A stretch of DNA of 64,000 nucleotides. Source: Uloborus plumipes (Eukaryota > Arthropoda > Arachnida > Araneae > Uloboridae). The stretch is from assembly GCA_038373865.1 (NCBI GenBank), contig JAXGGA010006586.1, positions 1 through 64,000 on the forward strand, in the 5' to 3' direction. This document shows, piece after piece, positions 38,937 to 51,339 of the stretch (the first letter of the stretch is position 1; each line of letters opens with the position of its first letter). The notes beneath the pieces were generated by a model. It saw only the letters and a list, made by a program, of their open reading frames with translations. It ran no database searches and was not told the DNA's origin. Both the position numbers and the translations under genes were made by a program.

Positions 38937-39425
38937 CAGCGGTCGGCAACTTAAACTGACTAAAGATCCACTTTTCAAGTTTGGTGTGAACTGAAGATCG
39001 ACTTTGTGGGGGAGGGGGGGGGGCAGGATGAATAAGCTGCAAACTTGATCGAATGTGTTGCATACGGTTGTTTTCAAATTGTAGGTTAACTCTTATTAAA
39101 AAAGATTTTGATACTTATTATTTACTTACTTTAAACTGTTAAAATAATGTTAGTTCAATCCACCCTATAATACTTTCATACGTAAGTACATTGCTTGTTT
39201 TAAAGTTGTTAAAATAATCACTATAAAAAGTTGCAGTGTCGATAAAAAGTGTGAATTTTTTTCAAATAACTTTTGTTTTAGATAGTAAATCCTAATTTTG
39301 ATTCACAAATTAATGTGCATTCATGTTTCTCTGACAAAAAGCAAGGTTCAAAATAACGCTGCGATCGACTCAAAATTGGGTCGAGATTGACCGGTAGATC
39401 ACGACTGTTGTGTTGCCTACCACTG
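38937..39425. mobile_element. hAT-like non-autonomous element (about 489 bases)
   Basis: The left end CAGCGGTCGGCAACTT and the complement of the right end CAGTGGTAGGCAACAC are close to the ends of the hAT element at 20516. GAAGATCGACTTTG and TGCGATCGACTC sit near the two ends. TAAAGCA occurs at both borders and may be an overlapping target duplication. No coding capacity. Confidence 0.65.
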
Positions 39426-40041
39426 TAAAGCAATAAACATAATGGTTTTTTTAAACTATTGAACGTAATAACCTTCAAGTGAAACATAAACTAATTCAGC
39501 TGAAAGATAAAGAAAACGTCATTATATGGTACTACAGTTCCTATAAGTATATACAGTATCCTATTAAAATGAATCGTTAGAGCTCAATCCCTTACGATTC
39601 TTTATTTTTGAGGACTTCACTGGTACTAAAAATGTTGAGTGAGTTTATATCTTGTTCAGCTTTTTTAGAATTATGTTACATAGTTGAAATTTAAACTAAG
39701 CAGAGTCATCTCAACTTCGTTTTAATCTATTCGTGATTTATTTAGAACAAATCAGAAAAACTAGCGTCAGACGTGTATATCTGTTTGATTGGTATGATGA
39801 AATATTTCCGGTATTAAATGCGAACAGAAATTCGATTGGGACTTTGAAGAAACAATTGCAGAAAACGTACGTTTAAAGTTAGAAAAAAAAATAAATAAAA
39901 TAAAATAAAACATGAAATACGAAAGCATTTTAATGACGTTTTTTTCAATTTGCAATCGTTTCCCTGACAGCACGGTTTCTTTCTACTTAATCAGATGCTA
40001 TTTAAAACCTTTCTGCAATACATTATACTCGGTTACTTTAA

Positions 40042-41440
40042 CCCTACACTGCATGATTTTTTATTTTTCGTAGAAAAAAATATATGTGTTTGTCAATGTA
40101 ATAAGAAAGCATGGAAAAATGTTTAAAAAAATTTAACTCTAAATTTTCACCCCTTTCTAATTAAAAATAGTTTTGTTGCCAAATGGCTACACCATGCATT
40201 CAACAGATAAAAATGATTGTAAATGATAGTCTTGAAATTAGTTCTTTTTTGTAAAGAAAATAGAGGAATTGAACATTTGGTGCACTGTACTCTTGTAATC
40301 CTTTACATTTTGACATTTTACATTATTTTTTATATGTACTTGTACTTTTCGATGATCAATTCTGTCAAATCTGATGTCTTTTGGAGGCTCTCTCGCGCAA
40401 GCTTTCCTTCTTTTCTCTTTTTTTTTTTTGGTTTGTAACTAGTTCCTCTGTAGCTAATGGTCTCTTTTTAATACACTTTTATTAATTTCACACGTGGGTT
40501 TGTTTGTATGTATGTATGTAACTCTGAATAAAAGATAAAATTTACGTTCTTTGCAAATATAAAAGTAATATATTTAATATTATTTTTAATACTAAAGGCT
40601 AAACTGTATTGCATATTGATGTATTATAAGTACATGTAAACTTAAGTGCGGATATTCAGTAGTTTTGAAAATCAGAGGGAAACCCGTGATGATCACAGCG
40701 CATTCCAATGTAAAAGCGTATTTTTTAGTTTTTTTTTCAAAACTATATTTTAAAATTATTAATGACTTTACTTGTCCGTGTAAGCACAACGTTTATGCTA
40801 ACTGAAATCTAAAATGAGCACGTTTTAAAGGCTTTTCCCTATTGATTTTTTGTTTGTTCACTCTGTTGAACATCAACTAAGCATTGATAATTGCGAGGTC
40901 TTATAAACGGTAGAATAGCCGAAAGTACCACTTTTGGGTCCGCATGATTATATTATACCCTCCAAAAAGAGAAAGAAGCTAGCGCGAAACATAAACAAAG
41001 CTCATACTTCATGAACTATAGAGATGAATCGAAGTGTTCTCTGGATGCTTACTGCATAATGTTGCCAAATGGCTACAGACGTGTATTATGTCCTAGATTT
41101 TTTCCAAATAATTATTTTGATGTAAAACGCATCTTAAACGAAAGATAAATGTTTATTTTATTCATGTTATTTTTTTAAAAGACGAAGAAAAATATTTCAT
41201 TGTAAAAAATAATTTCAAAACATGGTAGTTTGAGTGATTTTAAAAGCTATCCATATGGATTCATTTAAGAGCATGTAACAGACCAGTGCTGCCATGTATG
41301 GAGGATAAATGGTGATAATTGCTTTAAATATAACCAATACTTGCTTTTTATGCATTGAGTTGCCTTATGACTACATTCTGCTATTCATAAGGAGGACAAA
41401 TTGTCCATGTAGCCAATTGGCAACACCATGCAGTGTAGGG
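40042..41440. mobile_element. piggyBac-like non-autonomous element (1399 bases)
   Basis: CCCTACACTGCATG ends are exact 14-base inverted repeats, flanked on each side by TTAA (40038-40041, 41441-41444). TTAA target sites and CCCT ends are piggyBac features. TTGCCAA...GGCTAC blocks repeat inside both halves. It carries a copy of the dispersed repeat seen at 53650. No transposase frame remains. Confidence 0.75.
40488..40690 (+). repeat. Dispersed repeat (CACACGTGGGTTTG family), copy 1
   Basis: It begins CACACGTGGGTTTGTTTGTA with TATG repeats, then AACTCTGAATAAAAGATAAA, TTACGTTCTTTGCAAATAT and GCGGATAT blocks, ending AAAATCAGAGGGAAA. Closely similar to 53650-53975 and, inverted, to 54990-55215. 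Family unknown. Confidence 0.75.
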
Positions 41441-41499
41441 TTAAAAGAGGCGTATCAAGTTTAGAAATTTTGCGTCGTCTCCATGGAAACCGTACGAAA

Positions 41500-42310
41500 G
41501 AAAACAGCTCCACTCCTTTTACTTCCTTTTACGTAGTAAAGGAAGTATTGTGATCACGAAAAAAATTTCACTCAAATTTCGGTCTAAATTTTGACTTTGC
41601 TCACCCCTGAATGAATTTTCGCGTAGTTTTTTCGACCTGTCAGCACGTGCATATGTACCTAACAACATACAAACAGCCGAAAAATCAATTTCGACCACCC
41701 CCGAGTAAATTACGACGAGTTTTCTCGTGACGTCTGTATGTACGTATGTGCGGATGTATGTGGTATGTGGCTCGCATAACTCAAAAACTACATACCGTAG
41801 AAACTTCTAGCTTGGTATGTAGGCTCTGAGGGGGGTCTAGTTGTGCACCTCCTCTTGTGATTGCATTCGAATGTTCCCAAAGGGGTCTTTTACCCCTTTT
41901 TTGGGGTAAATCAATGTTAATTTCAATACAGACTCAAGTGATATGAATTGGCGCCACCACTTAGCGACATGTCGCCAAGCTTTTGGTCGCCAAGTGTTTG
42001 ACGCCAACTTGGCGACATATCGCCAAGTTGGCGACAAATTTGGCGAAAAAATTATTTTTTGAATTTGGGTTCAACTTGGCGCTATTGGCGATATTTTGCG
42101 AAAAATTCACTGAATGATATTAAAATCAGCAATATTTAGAAAAATAACCATTGTAAAATATTTTTTGCATTGTTTCGTGGTAGATTAGGGGAGTAAATAT
42201 TTGAATTGTTACCTTGCTCACTCCAAGCACTTTTTTTAACACTTAAGGCAACTACTGAGAAATTTACACGTAAAAGGAAGTAGTGTGGGGTCCATACCAG
42301 ATTTTTTTTA
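41500..42310. repeat. TTGGCGA-rich dispersed repeat with terminal hairpin
   Basis: It opens with the hairpin TACTTCCTTT / AAAGGAAGTA (41520-41547). Bases about 41820-42300 are clearly related to 45130-45590 inside the Helitron, sharing GGTAAATCAATGTTAATTTC-like sequence, clustered CGCCAAG/TTGGCGA motifs, TTTCGTGG and AAGGAAGTAGTG-GGGTCCATACC. Confidence 0.7.
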
Positions 42311-42710
42311 ATGCACTGCTGTTGAGGAATTTCATTTATTTTATGTTTGTCGAATTAAGCTTACGCTTTTATTTATATATTCATGTCTCAGTTATTTCTC
42401 AACGTTTTTTATCACAAGTCTAGTCATACATTAATAAAACAAAAATTTCTAAGAGAAAGTTGTGCTTTATTAACGTTGATTTTTCAATGGAATAATAGTT
42501 TACGCACAATGCAATTTTAACCGTTGGCATTTAATCATTGTTGCAAAAGATAAGTGGGGAAAAAGTCTATAGCGCCATAACTATGAAAACCAGCAGGGGA
42601 AAAGTGCGGAGAGTGGGAAATTAATATTACTTTGAGCCGCCTCCTCTCGTTACAGAGGGCATAGTTACTCTGGCTCTTACTATAGACCAAGAAAAGAAGG
42701 ATAAACTTAC

Positions 42711-42849
42711 CAGTGACGGGTTTAGGAGCAGCTAATACGTTCTCTAAACATATTTCAAATGCTTCCGCCGTCTGAGGTTCGGTGTAAGGGGATCTCTCTA
42801 GGGTTGTCAACTCTTGAATGACTTGAAAGAGTAGATCAGGATCGGCTGA
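42711..42849 (-). CDS. Exon: HRM-A part 1 (linker and N-terminal helix with first Cys)
   Basis: The acceptor is TTGCAG and the donor is GTAAGT. The exon is 139 bases, starting in phase 0 and ending in phase 1. It encodes SADPDLLFQVIQELTTLERS, PYTEPQTAEAFEICLENVLA and APKPVT. The EICLENVL helix with one Cys matches the position of the first HRM Cys in calcitonin-family receptors, which sits in an alpha helix before the C-x-R-T-F/W-D-G-W core. The roughly 33 residues before it are acidic and not membrane-like. They could be a linker between two HRM domains, or the mature N-terminus if the upstream exons are skipped. The junction codon with the next exon is GAT (Asp). Confidence 0.8.
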
Positions 42850-43638
42850 CTGCAATAAGAAATAAGTCATGATCATCCTTTTATTCTAAAAGATAAGTTT
42901 GTGATATGTGTGGTAACTCGTACTAAATACACGGTAACGGAATTTTTTTAGTGGTCTTCAACGCAGATCAAAACTCCAAAAACTTGTCTTCCAGATGAAC
43001 CATCATTAGATTGATCGCAACATGTATGAAAATAAGACGCTAAACTTAAGAACAAAAACAAAACACTTCAGTCTCTGGATGTCATAACCGGACTGTGGGT
43101 ATTTTGCATGAAAGCATGCTGTGTTTTAAGAATACGCCAAGACACCATCGGTTATTGTTGCTCAAAGACATTTTTGCTCGAAATTTGGTGAAGAACAACA
43201 TCGTCGCGACTTTGAACGGAGGATAACATAGTTTAAGAACTAGGGTATTTGTGTAAAAAAAAGCCTTCTTAGGACGAAGAAGAGCGAATCAAAATTGAAA
43301 AAAAAAAAAAAAAAAAAATGTATTTTATGAAGTCCCCCAAGAAAAAAAAGAAAAAAAAAAACCGATGCTAAGTGCAAGTTTTGAACTTGATGTGTCTGTT
43401 ACATATATTGATGCGACATTTGGGTAGAAGACCGTCGTCATAAAAACTCGCCATACGTATTTGGAAACCCTCTGGTCAGCTTTCAGATGTGAGTAGTTAA
43501 AAAATTCCAAAAGTGTCCCGAACGGTGATTTTGTAACCAGAAGATTTTATTTTGCTCCTGCCCGATAAAATTGGTACAGTTGTAGTATCAGAAATAATTT
43601 GTTTCAGTGAAATAAATATTATTTACTATGTTATACTA

Positions 43639-43687
43639 TCTCTACTAATTATAAAGCTGAAGGTGGGTCTTTCTGTCCTTCTTTCTT

Positions 43688-43720
<33 letters not shown>

Positions 43721-45721
43721 TACGCGCGTAGCGCCAAAACCGTTCGGTCGATTTTCATGCCACTTGGCACAAAATTAGTTTGTAGGATGTAGTTTTGCAC
43801 CTCGAAGCGATTTTTCGATAATTCCATTTCGTTCTTTTTCTATTCGAATTCTTAGCGGAAATTCGATAAAATAGGGAAGAAATATTTCATACACATTTTC
43901 AAGTCTTATGTCATTCGAAAGCTTGAAATTTTCTGCACAAAATGAAGTTTTTTCGAAGTTTCTACGATCATCAGGAGAGCTGTAACAATTGTTTTTAGAA
44001 TCCCGGAATTCAAGGCTTACCTTCAGTAAAGCAAGCCAAACGATTCTAAAATGGTTGAACTCGAGAATGAAATTTGTTTGAAAAAAAAAGATGAAATGAA
44101 TTATTTTATCAACGGAAATCAACTTTTCATGTTGTTACCATGGTTACGTGTTCATGCTTATTTTTGTTTTGTTCTTTTTCCAGCGTTGCCAGACGTAGTA
44201 TTTTTGATACTACGGTAGTATTTTTTCGGCCCAAATAAGGAGCGTAGTATTTTTCCGGCAACCCTGTTTCCAATATACTAATGACTTAATTAAAAGATTT
44301 GGCGGATTTTTTTTTTTTTTTTTCATTTCATGGATTTCGCATTTGAGCAATATTGATTTTGGCAACGTTTGGAAACAGTCGCCTATTTAGCGAGAAAGGC
44401 GTACCCAAAGCACAAAGATTAACCAAATATCGTAAAATTGCGACATTGCAACGTTCTTTTTAACCGACTTCAACAAAGGAGGAGGTTATACAATTCGTCG
44501 GAGAAATTTTTTTTTTTCGGCATGTTACAAGATTACTCGAAGATGCCTGGACCGATTTCAAAAATTCTTTTTTTGTTAGAAAGGTCTTTCTTTCCGATTG
44601 GTCCCATCCTCTCGTGGTCCGGGTTCGATAACGGGAACCTGCAGAAATCTTTCGAAAAAGAAATTGGGATCACAGTAATCGTAATAATGACCATTTTGAA
44701 CGCCAGGCTTCTCTGGATTGCATAATGAAATTCATTTCTATGGTCTTTTTGAAAATTTTAAACCGAGTATCTTTCTATGTCCTGCTGTTTTCTCCTTAAC
44801 TCCAACGAACTGAAAGTCGTACCAGGTACTAATTGATTCGTAATATTTCAGGTTTTATTAGTCTTAATTTACATAAGTTTTGATAAAGGAATTCTGAAGA
44901 AAGTGAGGAAAATCTCCAAATTTTTGCTCAAATTTAAAGCGATTTGTCCTAAATGATTAAATATGAAATACATTGTTACAAAACGTGATTGATATGAAAA
45001 GAAAATATTTTCTTTTTAAAGTGTTTCATTTCGGAAAATGTATTGTTTTGTTTTTAAAGCTAGGAAAGGAAACTTTCTTCTTTCATATTTTGGTAAGATT
45101 TCTGTTGGTTTCTGTGAGCAACAAAATTGTTCTTATTTTCTCTTTTGGCTTATTTTTGTGCATCTCCCCTTTGGGTTTCATTTGAATGTCACAAGGGGAT
45201 TCTTTACCCCTTTTATGGAGTAAATCAGTGTTAATTTCAATGCAGATGAATTGGCGCGAACACTTGGCGATATTTCGCCAAGCCTTTGGTCGCCAAGTAT
45301 TTGTCGCCAATTTGGCGACAAATTTGGCGATTAAATTTCTTTATTTTTTTTTTTGGTTCAATTTAGCGCGATTGGCGATATTTTGCGAAAAATCCACTGA
45401 ATGATGTTAAAATCGGCGATATTTAGGAGATTAATCATTGTAAAACATGTTTTTGCATTATTTCGTGGCAAACTAGGGATATAAATAATTGAATTGTTAT
45501 CTTGCTCCCTCCAAGCACTACTTTAGCACTTAAGGCATCTACTAAGAAATGTACACGTTAAAGGAAGTAGTGTAGGGTCCATACCAAATTTTTATGTCAT
45601 ACTTTGAAGGAATTGTAGTTGAATTATAACTAAAATAGAGTATTTTTTCTGCTATATCAATTATTTTACAAATGAACTTTTAATTTTATACCACGGGCAA
45701 AGCCGTGCGGGTACCGCTAGT
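43639..45721 (+). mobile_element. Helitron-like element (2083 bases), composite
   Basis: The left end TCTCTACTAATTATAAAGC lies after an A. The right end is CGGGTACCGCTAGT followed by T, so it sits between A and T as Helitrons do. A CACGG/CCGTG hairpin (45692-45707) lies about 14 bases before the CTAGT terminus. The 5' part has a CTGT microsatellite (43690-43722) and GTTCGGTCGATTTTCATGC. Inside are an AACCGACTTCAACAAAGGAGG repeat (about 44463) and a copy of the TTGGCGA-rich repeat (45130-45590). No Rep/helicase gene. Confidence 0.75.
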
Positions 45722-48700
45722 TCAATATAAAGCACCCTCTATTTTGGTAACTTCCTTAGAGGTAGTGCTTGAGGCACTATAAAACATGTGCTGACTCATT
45801 GCCGCCATTTTGATGTCAGAAAACACGAGAGGGCGTACTCATTTATTATTTTTTTACGTACTTTTTATGAGCCACACGCGATTCAAAGCAAATATTGACG
45901 AAATATGAAAACTCAACAAACAATTAACACAACGAAACAGATACGGATGACATAAAAAATGGGCCAGTTTGTATTTTATTGAAGCCGCATGAAATAGGAG
46001 AATGTGTGATAAAGTGAAACAACAAGGCAAAATAAAATATTTTCATGGAGTTCAGCGCTACCAGCAATGAAACAATATTTTTCTGTTTTTAAACAACTGA
46101 CTGGTTATAGACAAAAAAAAAAAAAAAAATCTCTTTTTGCAATATTTTTTGGTCTATCAGAAACTTTTATGACTAGAAAATTATAATTTTTTTATAATTA
46201 ACATATTAAGTATTAACTGAGATCTACTGATGTTGAGTCCAGTACTTAATTCGTTAATATTAAGGATGTTTTGATGTTTAACGTTTGATACACACACTTC
46301 GTGAGTTAGGTGCGAAGCAAACCGAGATAGTTCATTTCGTTAACTTATTCATTCATTTATTAAATGAATTATGTTGGAAAATTTTTTTGAATTATTTAGT
46401 ATTTGTTTGATGTTTTATTTGCATGTTACTATCTAAAAGTTATTGTCAACATGTTAATTCTAATTTGCATATCAATATTTGTAAATGGACTTTTGAGGTG
46501 GCAACAGTTTTCTTTTCTGTAATTATAGCTATCATGATTTTTGTAAGGTCAGCTCAAATCAAATCACGCGTGTGTAACCCCAGTTTTTGTTGTGTTCAAT
46601 AAACGTTGTTAAGTTTTATTTTATAGTTAGTGATGCTTGACATTTCATTGCATGCCCAGAAGCAAAGGCCTAGGCATTGGGAAAATGCCAGTACCTAGAA
46701 AGTTATTCCCTGTATATATTTCTAACACCTATTATTAGTTCTATTCATTTACATTCCCCCATTTATTAATCAATTATTCATTCAATCATTAACTTGTTTT
46801 CGTATTCATTCAATATTTTATTCCCTTCCATTTTTTTCTCATATACTAATCACATATAACTTGTTAATTTTTGAGTTGATGTCTCTTTTTATGTTTTAAG
46901 GATTTTTTTTGAATTCAACCGCCTGATAAAACTGAAAACCAATAGCTTAAAAGCATGAATGAAGAAATATGTTATAGTTATGGGTACACCATCGTCACAA
47001 GAGTCACATTATAGTGTTGCAAGTTTTTAGAAGTAGGACAGAAAAATAATTGCAGACACATTAATTGAAAGCTATTTTACGTACTCTGCACTATAACATT
47101 AAATTAAATGTTAAGAAAAATTTCAAAGCGAAACAAAACTTAAATATAAAATAAGATAATAGAAAAAAAAAGTTTAAAGTTGCTGAATTACTGAACTAAA
47201 TAAAGTAAAGTTTTGATTCATGTTCAAAAGACGTCATAGTGCGTGAGTGCGGTTACAGATGGGTGGTCTAAAACAGCTATTACTCATGTTAAAACTGACG
47301 GAGAAAACTAACGAGTGGAAAAACGATGTGACAAATCATTAAAACTTTTGGCTAGAAATCCAGCATCCTTCATTGCGTCGTTGCCAAAAGTAACAATGTA
47401 TATTTCAGAGAAAGTGCGGAGATAGTTTCAACTTTGGCACATTTTATTATTGAACACCTTAACTTGTAAGCAATGCCAGCCTCGTATTCTGGTTGCTGTC
47501 TGCTTTAGATTGTCAAGCTAGTTCTACAAGGCACAAGTGTTCTGGCAACAGCTTGTTACCAGAAGTTATTTGTTCCTAATATGTAACCAAGTTCTTTTAT
47601 TTACAGCATTCAAAAGTAACTATTGTCACGTTAGTTTTTTTTTTTTTTTGAGCTTTTATTTAATTGGAATATGTTTGGCAGGGGACAGAATTTGTTCAAA
47701 GTTATATAAATATATAATTGTAATTGTTTTCAATTTTACCAAAATTTTAACGCTGCAGCATACTGTTTTCATAATCAGACATCATTATCGACCAGTAAGA
47801 TTTTTTACGTGCTTCAGAGAAGTGATTCGCCACGATCATTCAACATTTCAACCATCTGAGAGTCCCTTTCATCTATTTGTTCAGCGATGTTAGGAAAGTT
47901 AGAATTCAACTTCTCTCACCCCCCTCTGTGGCTATCAGATCTTTTATTAGTGTATAGCCTGGTAGTGCTTAGGATTATACCCACTCTCAATGCCAGCAAT
48001 AAGAAAATATTATAAAGTAGAATTGAACACAGAACCCTGTGAAATTTCGTGGCTTAGTTTGAATCTTTCTGAAACGCTTTCTTTTAACTTCTGTAAAATA
48101 AGAAACACTTCACGATTTTTTTCTTGTTATTAAAATTGCCATAGAAAGAGGCAAAGGAGTTTTTTTCTCAAACAATGTAAAATACCTTATACAGTACAAA
48201 ACTGGTGTTCAAAGTATGATGTCTAAGACCCAAAATTTTATGCAATCTGACGCTCAACTTATTCAACTTATTATGACTGAAATGAAAAATCTGATCCATC
48301 GTGCAATGATCTTTTCTAAAGTCATCTAAAGACATACAGTTAATCAAGAAGCAAATTATTATGCTCAAGACAGTCTGCCCAGTCTACAACAATTTCTTTA
48401 TTTCTCATGGAGATGAGAAGGACAGTTTCCAATTCTCAGAGAACAAATCAATGTTCCAAGAAATGTTTAAACATCCTTTCTATTTTGCACCCACGGCTTT
48501 CATATTTAACTATTATTGTGCAATTACATTTAATTAAAGAAAATAGCGTATCTTTTCATTGATTCAGTTATGTTTTGTATGATTTGAAGTCAGACCAATG
48601 GCAATTCTCCCCGGTTCCAGCTGTTGAAAATATGGCGTCGTTCATACTTTTTATGTGTCTGTGGATGTTAAATGTCTAAACAACTCGAGGTGCTGCCTTT

Positions 48701-49064
48701 ATAGCATTATATTCAAAGAAGTAAATTTGCTGCCATAAGAAAAAAAAAAAAAAAAAAGATAGCGTAGACAAAATATTGCTTGTCTACGCTTTCACTTCAG
48801 AAAACTCTTCACTCGTCAATTTATTATGTCTTGTAAGAGCTATACGTCAGAACTTTAAAAATTAGGAATATTTTAAGTAAAAAAGGGAAACAAGACTCAA
48901 TAGTTCACACAAGGAGAAAAGACTTTCTAGAGTTAAATCTCAGGGCAGTAAAAATTAATCTTCTGTAGACATGTAGTCTGATCCGTTGAAAGAAACCTGT
49001 GGGAACGGCTTTGATAGCTGGTGACGGTTGTTGCTGATGGACAACTGGAGAAGAAGAAAATTGA

Positions 49065-49501
49065 AAGGGCAAGTGGATAAAGGTGATATGTGACAATTTT
49101 TGAAACTTACTTTTTACCATGGATGAAGGTGATAAGTCCATCAGTATCATGTCCAATTAGGCACAGAAATAGTTGGTATTTAAGAATATGATCCCGTTTT
49201 ACCCGTTGAGAAAATTCCATTAAAAAAAAATCACACGGCATTTTTTTGAAAGCTTGTTCTAGAAATTAAAAAAAAAAAAAATATCACATTCAGTCGGAGC
49301 CGCTTAATCGGGTAACGGATAAACGAATACCCCGCTTATACGAATAAAACACCCGGGAACCAAATATTTCACCATGCCATAGAAGTAATGTTAAATATTC
49401 CCGATTAAACAAATACCCCACTAAATCGAATAATATTTTTTGGAACCGACAGTATTCGTTTAAGCGGGGCCGACAATATCACCTTTATCCACTTACCCCT
49501 T
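49065..49501. mobile_element. Foldback element with a nested insertion
   Basis: The ends AAGGGCAAGTGGATAAAGG and CCTTTATCCACTTACCCCT are inverted repeats. The left part (GGTGATATGTGACAATTTTT, TACCATGGATGAAGGTGA) matches the inverted copy at 61338-61565. The right arm is interrupted by the pogo-like element at 49291-49475. Confidence 0.75.
49291..49475. mobile_element. pogo-like MITE nested in the foldback element
   Basis: The left end is CAGTCGGAGCCGCTTAATCG; the complement of the right end is TTGTCGGCCCCGCTTAAACG. CGAATA and TAAACGAATA motifs repeat within. GGATAAACGAATACCCCGC-type interiors are typical of pogo/Tigger MITEs. Confidence 0.65.
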
Positions 49502-49963
49502 CAGTTATGTAATGCCTAATAAATAAAATAAAATTATGTTTTAAAACATCACGCAATATTCTTAGTTAGACATTATAGCATCATAAAAAGCAAACACACT
49601 TTCCGAAAAATTCCATTTCAGAGCTTGAGGACATTTTCTAAGTCATACCCCTATAACATTTAGTTCGCCACCAGCAAAATGTAACTTGCGTCACTTTATA
49701 AAATCTGGTAAGACTCAGACATCAGAGCCATCAACATTATGAATATTTTAAGCACCAAAAAGCAAGCACAGAACTCAATCAAATATTCTAAATTGGATCC
49801 ACTGCAACCTTTAAAAAATAGCCACTTTCTCAAGCACTCGTAGATCAAATTTTCTAGGGAAAAGTGGGTATCACACTATGCGTAATGCAAAGCGCGGGTT
49901 CATATTTCATGAGCTGGCGCTTCAGGATAATCAGAGCAAAGGCAAATTTCCCTCTGCACTTAC

Positions 49964-50064
49964 CGAGACGTTGATGTTGCATTCTCGATAATCTACTTTT
50001 TCCTCTTTTGTGCTTTCGTTTATTTCCCAGGTGCCAGTCTCTGAGCATCTCTTCCGCACTTTGT
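49964..50064 (-). CDS. Exon: HRM-B part 3
   Basis: A TATGCAG acceptor precedes this 101-base exon and a GTAAGTG donor follows it. It enters in phase 1 and leaves in phase 0. It encodes KVRKRCSETGTW, EINESTKEEK and VDYRECNINVS. The two cysteines are 21 residues apart, exactly as in the exon at 33877-33983, and GTW after the first Cys is shared. The rest is diverged: the Trp and N-x-T sequons in the second half of the 33877 exon are absent, leaving only a terminal N-V-S sequon. Joined to the 58777 exon, the codon across the junction is AAC (Asn). Its phase-0 end can join the exon at 42711-42849 or skip directly to TM1 at 26902-26993. The divergence suggests an altered ligand surface, which is inference. 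Confidence 0.8.
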
Positions 50065-50380
50065 CTGCATAAGAAAGGGGGATAAAATATTAGACGAAAT
50101 ATGATTACACGTTATTACATCTCTGTAAGATGAGAAAACATATTTACGGCTACGAAAACCAGAGAAAGTGTTGGGGAAAAAATCAAAAGAAACTATTGTG
50201 ATTTTTTTATGGCAGGTACAAACAAAATTTCGCACTGAAAAAATACTTACGATTCCAAAATGTTTTGGAAAAATGCACAATATCCTATAAATTTGAAGAA
50301 TTAGATTTTATTTCTGGCTTTTACCGCATGATTTCTTCTATTAAACTTTGTCTTTTACATGGCTTTTGAGATAGCAAACT

Positions 50381-50560
50381 TTGATTTTTACAGTGATTAA
50401 GCGAATTATAATTTTAGTACTGCAACTGTCGCTTAGGTTTATAAGAGAAAACTAATTTTGTCATGTAAAATTAGGAATTTTACTGTTTAGTACTGTAAAA
50501 CTAGCAATTTTACAGGTTTTTAGTGTAAAATTAGCAATTTTTACAGTTTAGCATTTCGAT
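50381..50560. mobile_element. MITE fragment, CACTGnAAAAA family, copy 3
   Basis: TTTTTACAGTG at the left and AGCAATTTTTACAGTTTA blocks at the right match the family. The TATAATACTGGCAG core is missing. It lies about 320 bases upstream of the HRM-B part 3 acceptor in transcript orientation. Confidence 0.55.
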
Positions 50561-51339
50561 AACCAATGAATCATTTGTAGCAACCCTGTATTCTCATTAC
50601 GACAAACTCAAACTTCGTACATAGAAATGCATAAATGTTTATCATATTTTCAAATGAAGTTCCATCGGCTTGCGAACTGGAATATAATCCTTATTATAAA
50701 TTAATAATTCCGCTTTTAGCAAAATATATCCATATCTTGTTTGAAAGTTCGCAGAATATTAAACAGTACTTGGAAAGCTTACCAAAATTTATATTTAAAA
50801 AAGAATTATTTTTTAAAAGTAAGAGTTTTGAACATTGAATATAAATCGATGAAGTCATTTTAGTTTAGTGCAAAATTTGATATCAAATAAATGCCATAAT
50901 AAATGCAATACACAAGACAGCATTATGCAACGTTTATCGATTTCTCCAGCTGTTCTAAGGGAAGTTATTTCGTTTTAGTAAATATTTAATTTATACAACG
51001 ATAAATGATAAATTTTCATCGAAATTATTGTGAAGCTTCGAAATACTTATTATGTAAACATCGCAAAATATCGATTTTTGCATTAATACAAACACGTTTC
51101 TCTGCATGTAGAGTTCAACAATTCAGTAGTGACAATAGACAGTTGAATTTGCTGTCTGATAGTTTATTTCGAAATAATAGAGTTCAAAACTGGAAAAATG
51201 CGTTAAATGAAGCTTCCGGCTTTTCTCTAAACGCATTTTTCACACACACATACAAGCTCTCACACATACAGGAATGTTGTAAGAATATAGAAACAAATAG
51301 AGATGAATTGGTGCAGAGTGCATTAGAGCGTCATTACAG

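Larger units (their letters stand above)
34887..42710. other. Intron between HRM-A parts 1 and 2 (7.8 kb)
   Basis: From 34900 to 38400 I recognise nothing but AT-rich DNA. A TA-type MITE (38404-38688), a hAT-like element (38937-39425), a piggyBac-like element (40042-41440) and a TTGGCGA-rich repeat (41500-42310) follow. The GCCCTGCTCTAAA-like stretch near 38850 is a possible hAT remnant. Confidence 0.5.
42850..49963. other. Intron between HRM-B part 3 and HRM-A part 1 (7.1 kb)
   Basis: This is the key interval for the tandem-HRM reading: I find no TM exon, start exon or polyadenylation-gene structure in it. It holds a Helitron-like element (43639-45721) and a foldback element with a pogo-like insertion (49065-49501). 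Poly-A near 43300 and ATTCATT-rich sequence near 46330-46830 are low-complexity. 45800-49000 is otherwise unrecognised. Confidence 0.55.

Noticed and set aside
48905..49156. Minus-strand open frame of 83 residues
   Set aside because: About half of it lies inside the foldback element at 49065-49501; no domain and no splice context.
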